From Alcanivorax nanhaiticus (lineage in GTDB: Bacteria > Pseudomonadota > Gammaproteobacteria > Pseudomonadales > Alcanivoracaceae), in contig NZ_ARXV01000012.1 of NCBI RefSeq assembly GCF_000756665.1, positions 1-64,000 of the forward strand: 64,000 nt of DNA. The letters are read 5' to 3'. Below the pieces are notes generated by a model that made no database searches, was not told the origin of the DNA, and worked only from the letters and a program-made list of their open reading frames with translations. The translations under genes were made by a program, and so were the position numbers. Of this stretch, positions 1 through 8,205 are shown one piece after another. How positions within the stretch are numbered: the first letter of the stretch is position 1; every line of letters begins with the position of its first letter.

Positions 1-20
1 TTGGTAGTGTGAACAGGCCC
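1..20. repeat. Short repeat, inverted copy at 2618-2637
   Basis: The first bases of the window read TTGGTAGTGTGAACAGGCCC. The reverse complement of the segment near 2618-2637 gives almost the same sequence, with about 3 differences. The two copies face each other around the first three genes. The left copy may continue outside the window. Confidence 0.4.
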
Positions 21-45
21 TAAACGGCTGTGAAAGGAGAACACC

Positions 46-321
46 ATGAAACGTGTACCCGGTTTGCTCTCTGCTGGAACCTTGCTGTTATTCAGTGGCC
101 AGGTGCTGGCGGATGATATGGAAGGCAGCATCGAATCTTTGGATACCAATGCGCAGACTTTTGTGCTGCAGGGCATTACTTTCAAGACGACAGACAATAC
201 CGATTACGACGATGGGTTGACGCAGTTTGCGGATTTGGAAGCTGGACTGCGTGTGGAAGTGGACTTCACGTTCATCAATGGCATTCATTATGCCACTGAG
301 ATAGAGCTGGATAAGCCGTAG
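46..321 (+). CDS. Small exported protein, DUF5666-like
   Basis: This 91-residue protein has a clear Sec signal peptide (residues 1-22, KR start, hydrophobic LLSAGTLLLF core, probable cleavage after VLA). The mature part is about 69 residues, acidic and rich in predicted beta strands. It resembles small DUF5666-type periplasmic proteins with an OB-like fold, but the similarity is judged by eye. The start is supported by AGGAG 7 nt upstream of the ATG. It ends just before a strong hairpin terminator and is convergent with the crotonase gene. No catalytic motif is visible and no function can be assigned. Confidence 0.7.
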   Translation: MKRVPGLLSAGTLLLFSGQVLADDMEGSIESLDTNAQTFVLQGITFKTTDNTDYDDGLTQFADLEAGLRVEVDFTFINGIHYATEIELDKP

Positions 322-332
322 TCCTTGTGTGC

Positions 333-359
333 ACAGGCTTGCCTCTCAGGCAAGCCTGT
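333..359 (+). terminator. Hairpin terminator between convergent genes
   Basis: A perfect 11-bp stem (ACAGGCTTGCC and its complement) encloses a 5-nt loop and is followed by a short T stretch. It lies 12 bp after the stop of the first gene and could also serve the crotonase gene arriving from the other side. Confidence 0.75.
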
Positions 360-376
360 TTCCTGAGCAAGTCTGA

Positions 377-1156
377 TTATTCAAACTCGCCATGCCGCCC
401 TTTTCCTGACTTGAACCGGGCTGCCCCGGCCAGAGCCTCCTCGAAGACCACCGGATAACCCCCGACACCTTCCTGCCGGAGTGCATCCGGTTCGGATTGC
501 TGCCATTGCTTGAGAGCAGATGTCCGGTCGGCACGCAAGCAGCGCTGTGGAAAGGCTGCGATCTGTTGTGCCAGATCCATCGCAGCGCCCAGCGCCCCTC
601 CTGCCTCCGTAACACGATTGGTCAGACCGAATGACAAGGCTTCCTGGGCATCCACCGCTCTGCCCGTGAGGATCATATCCATGGCTCGGCTTTGACCAAT
701 CAGCCGAGGCAGTCGCACGGTGCCACCATCAATGAGGGGGACGCCCCAGCGACGACAGAACACCCCAAAGACGGCCTTCTCTTCTGCCACCCGAAGGTCG
801 CACCACAGCGCCAGTTCCAGCCCCCCCGCCACGGCGTAACCGGATACCGCTGCAATCACGGGTTTGCTCAGGATCAGCCGGGTGGGGCCCATGGGCCCAG
901 GGCCGCTACCTTGTTCATCTATCTGGTTACGGCGTTGCGGATCGGATATGGCACCCAGATCCGCCCCGGCACAAAAGTTACCACCTGATCCCTGCAAAAT
1001 CGCAACGCTGAGGGTGTCATCCTGATCAAACTGTTCGAAGACTTGCCGCAGGGCATCTGCTGTGGGGCGATCTACGGCGTTGCGTACCTCGGGACGATTC
1101 AGGGTCACAATCAGAATGCCGTCTTTACGTTCGGTGAGTACGGTGGCCTGGCTCAT
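377..1156 (-). CDS. Crotonase-family enoyl-CoA hydratase/isomerase
   Basis: This 259-residue protein is a full-length crotonase-fold enzyme acting on acyl-CoA thioesters. The oxyanion-hole motif CAGADL is at residues 62-67, and the second helix motif GGLELAL carries the first catalytic glutamate. The second glutamate position of classical hydratases (in the FGxPE motif) is occupied by a cysteine, in FGVFCRRWGVP followed by LIDGG. This pattern is typical of a crotonase subfamily whose reaction is not settled, so a simple 2-enoyl-CoA hydratase call is not safe. The start is supported by AGGA 7 nt upstream. It is a single gene divergent from the thioredoxin-like gene. A role in fatty acid degradation is inferred only. 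Confidence 0.85.
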   Translation of the reverse strand: MSQATVLTERKDGILIVTLNRPEVRNAVDRPTADALRQVFEQFDQDDTLSVAILQGSGGNFCAGADLGAISDPQRRNQIDEQGSGPGPMGPTRLILSKPVIAAVSGYAVAGGLELALWCDLRVAEEKAVFGVFCRRWGVPLIDGGTVRLPRLIGQSRAMDMILTGRAVDAQEALSFGLTNRVTEAGGALGAAMDLAQQIAAFPQRCLRADRTSALKQWQQSEPDALRQEGVGGYPVVFEEALAGAARFKSGKGRHGEFE

Positions 1157-1229
1157 TGCTGGTATCCTGCGTAAAACGAATAGATGAGTCGAAGTGTAGC
1201 GTGTAACCGTTAATCTGTGAGGGGCCGCA

Positions 1230-1550
1230 ATGCAGTATCAGCGTGTGTATGAGCCGGAATCGCTCAGTCGGGAGGAGTTGAATGCCCTTGAAGGAATTAC
1301 CGTGGTGGAATTCGGGGCTAACTGGTGTGGTTATTGTATTGCCGCCCAGCCGGAGATTGAGCAAGCGCTGGAGGGTGTCCAGGAAGGGGTACATATGAAG
1401 GTGGAGGATGGCCCGGGGCGCAGACTTGGACGCAGTTTTCGCGTCAAGCTCTGGCCAACTCTCATTATCATGCGTGATGGGGAAGAGATTGCCCGTGCGG
1501 TTCGACCTGACTCACAGGCTCTGACGGATTTGCTTGCCGCGATCCGCTAG
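1230..1550 (+). CDS. Thioredoxin-like protein with WCGYC active site
   Basis: This 106-residue cytoplasmic protein has the thioredoxin fold signature. A strand (TVVEFGA) precedes the active-site motif WCGYC with cysteines 33 and 36, and a cis-Pro region (KLWPTLIIM) sits about 40 residues later. No signal peptide is present. The CGYC dipeptide differs from the CGPC of housekeeping thioredoxins, so its redox potential and partners are probably different. It resembles small thioredoxin-family proteins of gammaproteobacteria that are annotated only by fold. The gene is divergent from the crotonase gene and convergent with the MDR dehydrogenase gene. Confidence 0.85.
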   Translation: MQYQRVYEPESLSREELNALEGITVVEFGANWCGYCIAAQPEIEQALEGVQEGVHMKVEDGPGRRLGRSFRVKLWPTLIIMRDGEEIARAVRPDSQALTDLLAAIR

Positions 1551-1575
1551 GGCCTGGTCATGGTCGTGACTGGTA

Positions 1576-2586
1576 TTACCGCAGTGTCAGCACGACCTTG
1601 CCGATGGTCTGCCCGGATTGCAGCAGAGACAGCGCGTCGTGTGCCTGTTCAAACGCAAAGCGATGACCCACGTGGGGCGCCGGAATAGGCACGTCGGCGA
1701 GCTCTTTAAGCAAGCTTTGCATTTCGGATTTTTGTTCCCACAACCAGATCAAATTGAAAGCCAGCACGGAACGGTTGCTGCTGATCATATCCATCACGTC
1801 GTAGCGGGGACGTTTCAGGTAGCGCCACAAGGCGCGCAAGTAATCAGGGCGTTGGCCGCTAGGGGTAAATTCGGCGGCGCCGAACACCACCAGCCGGCCC
1901 ATGGGGTTCAGCGCGTTGAAACTGGCTTTCTGTACCTCGCCACCGATAGCGTCGAGTACAAGATCGAATTGTTGGCCACGTTTTGTCAGCTGTCGCGCAA
2001 AGTGTCTGTCTCTCACCAGCACTTGATCGAAACCCTGTTGTTTAAGCCACGAGGCCTTACTTTCGCTGCTCACTGTGCCGACCGGAGTGGCCCCAAGAGC
2101 CTGGCACAGTTTCATTGATTGCAGACCCACACCGCCGGCGGCGCTGTGAACCAGCACCTGATGGTTTGCTTGAACGGCACCCAGCCGGGTGAGTGCGTAC
2201 CATGCGGTCAGCGTTTGCACGGGATAAGCCGCACCCTGGGCCATACTCCACTGGTCTGGCAAGGGAATGAGATAATCAGGATCAATGTCGATTTGGGAGC
2301 TGTAGCCGCCAAAACGGGTAACGCCCATCACGCGCTGACCTACCGTAAAGCGCTGGCATTGTGCACCGATCTCAAGAATCTCACCGGCAAACTCCAGCCC
2401 GGGGATAAACGCGCCTCCCGGGGTTGCAGAATAAAGGCCGGTGAGTGCGAAGATGTCTGCGAAGTTCAGCCCGACTGCATCCACCCTTACCCGAACCTGA
2501 TGCTCCGGTAACGGCGGGGATTCACATTCTTTCAGGGTAAGTCGGGAACGATTGCCTGCCTTCGGGGTTTGCCAATAACGAATCAT
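1576..2586 (-). CDS. Zinc-independent MDR dehydrogenase, quinone oxidoreductase/VAT-1-like
   Basis: This 336-residue protein is a medium-chain dehydrogenase/reductase of the quinone oxidoreductase (Qor/VAT-1 homologue) group. The N-terminal GroES-like domain contains GLNFADI and PGLEFAGEI. The Rossmann domain has the NADPH motif HSAAGGVGLQ near residues 148-157. The cysteine/histidine zinc ligands of alcohol dehydrogenases are not visible, as usual for this subfamily. It probably reduces quinones or alpha,beta-unsaturated carbonyls with NADPH; the substrate cannot be read from the sequence. It is a monocistronic gene with an ATG start and a weak ribosome binding site. Confidence 0.85.
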   Translation of the reverse strand: MIRYWQTPKAGNRSRLTLKECESPPLPEHQVRVRVDAVGLNFADIFALTGLYSATPGGAFIPGLEFAGEILEIGAQCQRFTVGQRVMGVTRFGGYSSQIDIDPDYLIPLPDQWSMAQGAAYPVQTLTAWYALTRLGAVQANHQVLVHSAAGGVGLQSMKLCQALGATPVGTVSSESKASWLKQQGFDQVLVRDRHFARQLTKRGQQFDLVLDAIGGEVQKASFNALNPMGRLVVFGAAEFTPSGQRPDYLRALWRYLKRPRYDVMDMISSNRSVLAFNLIWLWEQKSEMQSLLKELADVPIPAPHVGHRFAFEQAHDALSLLQSGQTIGKVVLTLR

Positions 2587-2617
2587 GGAGTGCTCTCGGG
2601 GAATGACTGCATAAGCC

Positions 2618-2637
2618 TGGTGCCTGTTAACACTACC
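2618..2637. repeat. Inverted partner of the repeat at 1-20
   Basis: This segment, in the intergenic region after the dehydrogenase start, is the near-perfect reverse complement of the window's first 20 bases and contains the palindromic core GTTAAC. Confidence 0.4.
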
Positions 2638-2692
2638 AAAATGGCCCCTGCTGAGCTCCCTCCAAGTTTTCGACGGGCTGTTAAACAGTGGC

Positions 2693-2713
2693 GGGCCTGA
2701 TAGGCCCGCCGGA
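2693..2713 (-). terminator. Probable terminator of the DoxX gene
   Basis: An 8-bp GC-rich stem (GGCGGGCC and its complement) with a 5-nt loop lies a few bases after the stop of the minus-strand DoxX reading frame. The T tract is weak. Confidence 0.6.
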
Positions 2714-2718
2714 GTGGA

Positions 2719-3162
2719 TCAATGGATGGCTTGGTGGACGGATTTGTCGGCGCTGAGGTTCCCGCCGCCGCTGATTAGCAAGGAGACACTGGCTGCTAAC
2801 AGGGCGAGTCCGAACTCATAGCCATTGTTGCTCATGAACAGACCGTTGCCGATATGTACCGTGAGAATCGCTACGATCATGGTGAAGGCAGTCACCAGGG
2901 CGGCGGGCCGAGTGAGCAAACCGATCAATAGCGCCAGGCCGCCCAAAAATTCACCGCTGCCCGCCAGCAGTGCCATGAGGTAGCCAGGTTCAATACCAAT
3001 GGATGCCATCCATTGTCCGGTGCCCTCCAGACCATAGCCGCCAAACCAGCCAAACAGCTTCTGGGCACCATGGGCCATGAAGATGATGCCGACGGGCAGG
3101 CGGAGTGCGAGCGGGGCCCAGCCGGACTGGGTTTAGGTCAGTGTCTTGATCAGGTTTTTCAT
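2719..3162 (-). pseudogene. DoxX family membrane protein with in-frame TAA at codon 10
   Basis: The natural start is an ATG at 3162 with GGAGG 8 nt upstream. Reading from there gives MKNLIKTLT, then a TAA at 3135-3133, then TQSGWAPLALRLPVGIIF and on into an intact DoxX domain. Bridging the stop would give 147 residues, a normal DoxX length with four membrane helices and the family motif MAHGAQKLFGWFGG. A downstream ATG at 3078 could restart translation (119 residues), but that start has no clear ribosome binding site and would lose the first membrane helix. A single base change from CAA (Gln) to TAA explains the stop. The rest shows no decay, so the lesion is recent, a sequencing error, or bypassed by reinitiation. 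DoxX proteins are inner-membrane proteins often linked to redox or thiol stress. A second, intact DoxX gene follows divergently. Confidence 0.75.
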
Positions 3163-3351
3163 TGTGGTTCCCTCCGGGGCACGGTCAATACGGGGTGAGT
3201 TTTGTCTTGAGGTCTATTAGATACATTCAACTGATTGTGATAAATGCGTCAAATTATTCTATTAATATCAGTTTTTTTGATGTTTGATGAAGATGGCAGT
3301 GATAACGTATGAGGCAGTTGGGCTGAGTTTACTAAACGGGGAGATGATATT

Positions 3352-3735
3352 TTGAACAATCCTGATCTTGCCAAGCTGATCTTGCGCCTCACCGCCGGCA
3401 TCCTGATGCTGTTGCACGGTATTGGCAAGCTGTACTCAGGGGTGGGGTGGATCGCCAATGAGTTGGCTTCGCACAACCTGCCAGGATTTCTGGCCTACGG
3501 TGTATTTATTGGTGAGCTGGTCGCGCCGCTAATGGTTATTATCGGTTTGCACACACGGGTAGGTGCCGTGTTGATGGCAGGGAACATGCTGGTCGCCATC
3601 GTGCTGGTGCACATGGGCGATATCTTTGCGCTGTCCAAGTCGGGAGGCTGGGCGCTGGAGTTGCAGGGCTTTTTCCTGTTTACCTCCGTGGCAATCTTTT
3701 TCCTCGGGGCCGGCAAGTACGCGGTGAAAAATTGA
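3352..3735 (+). CDS. DoxX family membrane protein
   Basis: This intact 127-residue DoxX family protein has four predicted membrane segments and the conserved N-terminal motif LLHGIGKL that follows the first helix. The start is TTG at 3352, with GGGGAGA about 8 nt upstream; no in-frame ATG exists nearby. Its function is unknown. Family members form complexes with thiosulfate- or sulfite-related enzymes or act in oxidative stress. It is divergent from the interrupted DoxX gene, with a roughly 190-bp AT-rich promoter region between them. A block of four 7-bp degenerate repeats starts directly after its stop codon. Confidence 0.85.
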   Translation: MNNPDLAKLILRLTAGILMLLHGIGKLYSGVGWIANELASHNLPGFLAYGVFIGELVAPLMVIIGLHTRVGAVLMAGNMLVAIVLVHMGDIFALSKSGGWALELQGFFLFTSVAIFFLGAGKYAVKN

Positions 3736-3763
3736 AGCTGCGAGCCATGAGCTACGAGCTACG
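3736..3763 (+). repeat. Degenerate 7-bp repeat block (4 units)
   Basis: Four heptamers, AGCTGCG, AGCCATG, AGCTACG and AGCTACG, begin at the base after the DoxX stop codon. The last two match the unit that is repeated 46 times after tadA. Confidence 0.7.
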
Positions 3764-3848
3764 AGAAAAAATTTTAACAGATTAGAGCGAATCTTCTGAT
3801 ACTTGGGCTTGCCCGGTGGAGCATCGCGCGTAGCGCGGTTCAGGGCCA

Positions 3849-3945
3849 GGATCAAAAGCATTCTCACCACGGAGAGCACAGAGTTCACAGAGATTAAAAT
3901 CTTCATTTCTCAGTGATCTCTGTGCCCTCTGTGGTAAATATTTTT
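3849..3945. repeat. Palindromic CACAGAG element, copy 1
   Basis: The inverted repeat begins GGATCAAAAGCATTCTCACC, continues through two CACAGAG-type blocks to a centre containing AGATTAAAATCTTC, and returns as CTCTGTG and CTCTGTGGTAAA. The same layout recurs at 18821, 27398 and 51831. It lies between the convergent DoxX and TM2 genes. Confidence 0.75.
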
Positions 3946-3964
3946 CTGGCAGAGCGGGTCAGAT

Positions 3965-4363
3965 TCAGCCCGGCAGGCGGTTCTTTTCAGCGATCTGACC
4001 GTTGAGGGTGAGGAAATCGTAGAGAATGCCGAGCCCGAACAGGCCTACGGTCAGCAGGTAGATGATCCCGGTGATGACCTTGCCCATGTAGAAGCGGTGG
4101 ATACCAAAGATGCCAAGAAAGGTGAGCAGGATCCACGCCACATTGTAGTCGATGCTACCCGCTTCGTATTTGGCATCGGCAGCCTCATCCATGCCGGGTA
4201 TCAGAAACAGGTCGATGATCCAGCCGATAAAGAAAAGGCCGAGCGTAAAGAACCAGATGGTGCCGGTGATCTGCTTCCCATAGTAAAAACGGTGAGCGCC
4301 CATGAAACCAAAAATCCAGAGCAGGTAACCGATAACCTTGCTATGCGTGTCCTGATTTTGCAT
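3965..4363 (-). CDS. TM2 domain protein, two tandem TM2 units
   Basis: This 132-residue membrane protein consists of two TM2 domains in tandem. Each has the family pattern of a helix, a turn with GxHRFYxGK, and a second helix. The two copies are FGFMGAHRFYYGKQITG near residue 20 and FLGIFGIHRFYMGKVITG near residue 85. An acidic linker (GMDEAADAKYEAG) separates them. TM2 proteins are small inner-membrane proteins of unknown biochemical role. The gene ends 11 bp before purT starts its own 3' end and is transcribed in the same direction, downstream of it only in position: purT's stop is at 4375 and this gene starts at 4363, so they may share a transcript. Confidence 0.85.
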   Translation of the reverse strand: MQNQDTHSKVIGYLLWIFGFMGAHRFYYGKQITGTIWFFTLGLFFIGWIIDLFLIPGMDEAADAKYEAGSIDYNVAWILLTFLGIFGIHRFYMGKVITGIIYLLTVGLFGLGILYDFLTLNGQIAEKNRLPG

Positions 4364-4374
4364 GACGGTGTTCC

Positions 4375-5556
4375 TTAAAGTTTAACGTTGAGAGCGGCGA
4401 TGGCTGCGTTAGCTTTGTCCCGGGCATTGGCGATGTCGTCGCCCAATGCCAGAGCAACGCCAAGTCGACGGCTGCCATGAACCTCGGGTTTGCCGAACAG
4501 CCTTACCTCTGTATTGGCGACGGCCAGAGCCTGGTCCAGCCCAGAATATTGCATTTGCTCTGAATCACCTTGAATCAGAAGTACTGATGAGGCCGCTGGA
4601 CCTCGTTGTTCAACCAGAGGGATGGGCAAGCCCAGAATGGCACGGGCATGCAGTGCGAACTCGGACAGGTTCTGCGACAGCAGAGTAACCAGACCGGTGT
4701 CGTGGGGCCGTGGTGAGACTTCGCTGAAGTACACCTGGTCGCCCTTGATAAACAGCTCGACACCGAAGATGCCCATGCCACCGAGAGCTTCGGTGATAGC
4801 ACCGGCAACCTCTTTTGAGGCCGTCAACGCAGCGTCCGACATCGGTTGAGGCTGCCATGATTCCTGATAGTCCCCGTTGGCCTGACGATGGCCGATGGGA
4901 TCGCAATAGGTGGTGCCGTCGCGATGGCGCACGGTCAACAGAGTGATTTCATAATCAAAGTCTACAAAGCCTTCTACAATGACACGACCTTGGCCCGCAC
5001 GGCCGCCGGACTGGGCATAGTCCCAGGCTTTCTGGATATCGCCTTCGCTTTTGATGGTGCTCTGGCCTTTGCCTGAGGAGCTCATGACCGGTTTCACTAC
5101 GCAGGGCAGACCGATTTCGGCGACGGCCTGCTGGTAATCTTCAAGTGTTTCGGCAAAGCGGTAGGGCGAGGTAGGCAGAGAGAGTTCTTCTGCTGCAAGG
5201 CGGCGAATACCTTCGCGGTTCATGGTCAAATTGGTGGCTCTTGCCGTTGGCACAACCGTAAAGCCTTCACTTTCCAGCTTGACCAGCTCCGTGGTGGCAA
5301 TGGCTTCGATTTCCGGGACGATCAACGCTGGCTTTTCCTTCTCCACCAAGCTGCGCAGCGCGCCACCGTCGAGCATGTTGATCACGTGACTACGCTGGGC
5401 AACTTGCATGGCCGGTGCGTTGGGGTAGCGATCTACAGCAATGACCTCACATCCGTAGCGGATCAGTTCGATGGCGACCTCGCGTCCCAGTTCGCCTGAG
5501 CCGAGCAGCATAACTCGGGTTGCGGTGTCGGTGTTGGGTGTGCCAATGGTGGTCAT
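4375..5556 (-). CDS. purT: Formate-dependent phosphoribosylglycinamide formyltransferase 2
   Basis: This ATP-grasp enzyme converts GAR plus formate plus ATP to FGAR, the third step of purine synthesis. It is collinear with E. coli PurT over its whole length (393 residues here, 392 there). Visible landmarks are the N-terminal [13 protein letters not shown], the [15 protein letters not shown] segment, the ATP-grasp [10 protein letters not shown] loop and the metal-binding [12 protein letters not shown] chose ATG 5556 because it aligns with the family start and has GGGA upstream; an in-frame upstream extension to 5622 has no homology. It is divergent from tadA across about 85 bp. Downstream, the TM2 gene follows in the same direction. 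Confidence 0.95.
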   Translation of the reverse strand: MTTIGTPNTDTATRVMLLGSGELGREVAIELIRYGCEVIAVDRYPNAPAMQVAQRSHVINMLDGGALRSLVEKEKPALIVPEIEAIATTELVKLESEGFTVVPTARATNLTMNREGIRRLAAEELSLPTSPYRFAETLEDYQQAVAEIGLPCVVKPVMSSSGKGQSTIKSEGDIQKAWDYAQSGGRAGQGRVIVEGFVDFDYEITLLTVRHRDGTTYCDPIGHRQANGDYQESWQPQPMSDAALTASKEVAGAITEALGGMGIFGVELFIKGDQVYFSEVSPRPHDTGLVTLLSQNLSEFALHARAILGLPIPLVEQRGPAASSVLLIQGDSEQMQYSGLDQALAVANTEVRLFGKPEVHGSRRLGVALALGDDIANARDKANAAIAALNVKL

Positions 5557-5640
5557 GATGTTTCCCATATCTGGTGATATGCCGATTGTAACGAAATGCC
5601 GGGCAGGTGCTACCATCTGCACTGCGAAGGAGCTCTTGCT

Positions 5641-6093
5641 GTGAACGATGAAGACTGGATGCGCCGGGCATTGGCCTTGGCAGAACAGGCCGCGGAGGCC
5701 GGCGAAGTGCCGGTTGGTGCGGTACTGGTGCGTGACGATACGTTATTGGGCGAGGGCTATAACCAGCCCATTGTGGCCCACGACCCCACCAGCCATGCGG
5801 AAATCATGGCGCTGCGGCATGCTGCTCACCATGAACAGAATTATCGCCTGCCCGGCAGCACCCTGTATGTGACACTTGAGCCGTGCACTATGTGTTTCGG
5901 AGCGTTGGTGCATGCGCGCGTGAGCCGGTTGGTTTATGCGGCCAGCGAGCCCCGTGCGGGTGTCTGTGTCAGTCAGCTGCAGTTGCCGGACGCGGCTTTC
6001 TACAACCATAAGATGAGGGTTGAGGGTGGATTGCTGGCGGAGGAGAGTGCAGCAATGCTTAAGGGGTTCTTTGCTAGTCGGCGAGGGCGGTGA
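5641..6093 (+). CDS. tadA: tRNA-specific adenosine deaminase
   Basis: TadA deaminates A34 to inosine in tRNA-Arg(ACG), whose gene is also in this window (30387-30463). The 150-residue protein has the zinc-deaminase motifs HAE (His52, Glu54) and PCTMC (Cys82, Cys85). These correspond to His57/Glu59/Cys87/Cys90 of E. coli TadA. The start is GTG 5641 with GAAGGAG about 8 nt upstream; a longer in-frame ATG at 5596 would overlap the purT promoter and add unconserved residues. The stop codon TGA uses the first G of the 46-copy heptamer array, so the array directly abuts the gene. Confidence 0.95.
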   Translation: MNDEDWMRRALALAEQAAEAGEVPVGAVLVRDDTLLGEGYNQPIVAHDPTSHAEIMALRHAAHHEQNYRLPGSTLYVTLEPCTMCFGALVHARVSRLVYAASEPRAGVCVSQLQLPDAAFYNHKMRVEGGLLAEESAAMLKGFFASRRGR

Positions 6094-6413
6094 GCTACGA
6101 GCTACGAGCTACGAGCTACGAGCTACGAGCTACGAGCTACGAGCTACGAGCTACGAGCTACGAGCTACGAGCTACGAGCTACGAGCTACGAGCTACGAGC
6201 TACGAGCTACGAGCTACGAGCTACGAGCTACGAGCTACGAGCTACGAGCTACGAGCTACGAGCTACGAGCTACGAGCTACGAGCTACGAGCTACGAGCTA
6301 CGAGCTACGAGCTACGAGCTACGAGCTACGAGCTACGAGCTACGAGCTACGAGCTACGAGCTACGAGCTACGAGCTACGAGCTACGAGCTACGAGCTACG
6401 AGCTACGAGCTAC
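6092..6413 (+). repeat. Perfect tandem array of GAGCTAC, 46 copies
   Basis: Forty-six uninterrupted, identical copies of the 7-bp unit GAGCTAC span 322 bp and begin inside the tadA stop codon. I count units starting at 6092 and ending at 6413 without a single substitution. Because 7 is not a multiple of 3, all three forward frames read the same repeating heptapeptide ELRATSY with no stop, whereas every reverse frame meets TAG each 21 bp. Perfect identity implies recent expansion or ongoing slippage. Degenerate 4-unit relatives occur after other genes in the window. Confidence 0.97.
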
Positions 6414-6713
6414 GCTCGATTGGATATGAAAAAACCAAAAGGTTCCCCCAAATCCTCTGCTTTTCTACGCAGCAGCTGTAGGAACGTAGCGCAGCGGAGT
6501 AACGCACGGAGTGCGGCCCCGAAGGGGTGAGCGGAGCGAATAACGTGCTTGCACGCGATCCGAGCCTATGCGAGGTAAGGATTCCAGCGTCTCGACTGAC
6601 GCCCCAGGCTTGCCTGGCGATTCGGATCCTGACATGGAAATGCATCAGCTTGAACAGTGTCCCCGACTCGTGTTCTGCAAGGGCCTGATCGCCCTGCGGT
6701 CGCGGAGCGGCAT
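6414..6713. other. Intergenic stretch after the heptamer array
   Basis: This 300-bp stretch holds no convincing gene. It contains short GC-rich inverted repeats, such as the GCGGCCCCGAAGGGGT segment near 6513-6528 and CGTGCTTGCACG near 6543-6554. I see no RNA gene or clear promoter in it. The reading frames through it are continuations of the repeat frame or shadows. Confidence 0.5.
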
Positions 6714-6746
6714 AAAAAAAGAGCCGACAATGTCGGCCCTTTTTTT
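6714..6746. terminator. Bidirectional terminator at the ompA-like 3' end
   Basis: A seven-A run, the stem GCCGAC/GTCGGC and a seven-T run form a symmetrical intrinsic terminator 17 bp after the stop of the OmpA-family gene. It can work from both directions. Confidence 0.9.
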
Positions 6747-6762
6747 GTTCAGGAAGTGCTCC

Positions 6763-7935
6763 TTACTGGAACTGGGCTTCCTGGGTGGTGGCTTTCATCA
6801 CCGCTTCAACACGGCGGTTCTGCGCACGACCTTCAGCGGTGCCATTGTCGGCAATCGGCTTGTCTTCGCCGTAGCCTTCAGTGGTAACACGCTCTGCTGC
6901 GATATCGTACTCGTCAACCAGTACACGCATTACTGCATCGGCACGTTCCTTGGACAGCTTCTTGTTGAAGGCTGCGGAACCAGTGCTGTCGGTGTGGCCT
7001 TCCAGTACCAGGTTAGCAGAAGGATACTTGCGCATCTGATCTGCCAGGTTGCCCAGTTTCGGATAGGAAGCCTTGGTCACTTCAGCCTTGCCATGCTCGA
7101 ACTCAACGTAAAGGGTTTCTTTCACGTCTTTGTCCAGGTACTGCTGACAGCCGCTTTCATCTACCAGAGCGCCTGCTGGAGTATCGGCACACTGATCCTT
7201 GCTGTTGGCAACGCCGTCACCGTCATCATCCAGCTCACAACCGGTGGCATCAACCTGCGCACCTGCCGGAGTACCGGAGCACTGATCCTGCTCGTCCGGA
7301 ACGCCATCGCCGTCGCTGTCAGAAACAATGTTGTCGACCGGTGCCGGTTGTTCTTCCTGCTCTTCATCGTCGGAAGACGAGGAAGCGCCGATCAGGAAGT
7401 TCAGGCCAGCATAGATTTCTGCATCCCAGCGTTCGCTGTCGAAGGCGTAGTAGGGACGGGCACCCACATCAAGAATGAAGTGGGGATGCAGCAGGGTCTG
7501 GAAACCGGCTTCCAGGGTACCAATGGTCTCCTGGTAGTCGTTGCTGCTGTCGCTGTCCGGCTCCGCACGGAATTCACCGGCACCAATACCCACGTAGGGT
7601 TCGAAGCCTGCGCTACCGTAGAAGTGCTTACGCAGTGCGGCATGGGCAATATTCAGATCCACATCGCCGAACAGATCGGTGTTGGAGTTGTTGCGTTCCC
7701 ACCAGCCCTGAACGGACCAGTTACGGTTAAACCGGTAACCCAACTGGGCACCGGGCAGAGTCACTTCGCTTTCGCTGGTGCTTTCCTGGTAATGGTCACC
7801 CACATCCAACCAGTTTTCACTGATGTGGCCACCAAAGTAGAAATAACGCTCGGGCATACCCTCTGCCATTACTGCTGAGGTGGCAGTAACAGACGCGCAA
7901 GCAATACTCGCTGCCAAAAAACGTTTAGCGTTCAT
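6763..7935 (-). CDS. OmpA-family outer membrane porin with thrombospondin type-3 repeats
   Basis: This 390-residue outer membrane protein has four regions. Residues 1-24 are a signal peptide ending in VMAEG. Residues of about 30-205 form an eight-stranded OmpA-like beta barrel. An acidic linker at about 215-275 has two calcium-binding-type repeats (DSDGDGVPDEQDQC and DDDGDGVANSKDQC, each followed by TPAGAxVD). The C-terminal OmpA/MotB peptidoglycan-binding domain has EGHTDSTGS and the NRRVE signature. It anchors the outer membrane to peptidoglycan, as OprF-type proteins do. It is monocistronic, with a 270-bp AT-rich upstream region and a strong terminator, consistent with high expression. Confidence 0.93.
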   Translation of the reverse strand: MNAKRFLAASIACASVTATSAVMAEGMPERYFYFGGHISENWLDVGDHYQESTSESEVTLPGAQLGYRFNRNWSVQGWWERNNSNTDLFGDVDLNIAHAALRKHFYGSAGFEPYVGIGAGEFRAEPDSDSSNDYQETIGTLEAGFQTLLHPHFILDVGARPYYAFDSERWDAEIYAGLNFLIGASSSSDDEEQEEQPAPVDNIVSDSDGDGVPDEQDQCSGTPAGAQVDATGCELDDDGDGVANSKDQCADTPAGALVDESGCQQYLDKDVKETLYVEFEHGKAEVTKASYPKLGNLADQMRKYPSANLVLEGHTDSTGSAAFNKKLSKERADAVMRVLVDEYDIAAERVTTEGYGEDKPIADNGTAEGRAQNRRVEAVMKATTQEAQFQ

Positions 7936-8205
7936 AGACTCCTTCCTTTTTTATCAATAGGCAGAACAAACACTTCGCCAGTGTTGGCCAGCCGCTCTTC
8001 CATGTAAATCCTACGTCGAAAGATTAATAAAAAAATTTACAAAGGGAGAAACTATTTGTCGTTTTTATGTCAGCAAACAAAGAAAAATAACAATAAAGCA
8101 TTATTTTATTTTAATGATTAGGTATTACGTTTGACGATGCGGGGTTGTCCGGCAAGCCCTTGGTGGTGGACATACCGGGGAGAATGTTGAGGCTGGGGTT
8201 CGGAT

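Noticed and set aside
6092..6413. Possible CRISPR array
   Set aside because: The repeats are 7 bp, perfect and contiguous with no spacers and no cas genes.
6020..6530. Two long frames encoding (ELRATSY)n
   Set aside because: They are a direct result of the 7-bp array being open in all frames; there is no ribosome binding site and no conserved protein.
6568..7878. 436-codon frame on the plus strand
   Set aside because: It is antisense to the OmpA-family gene, whose signal peptide and domains are unmistakable.
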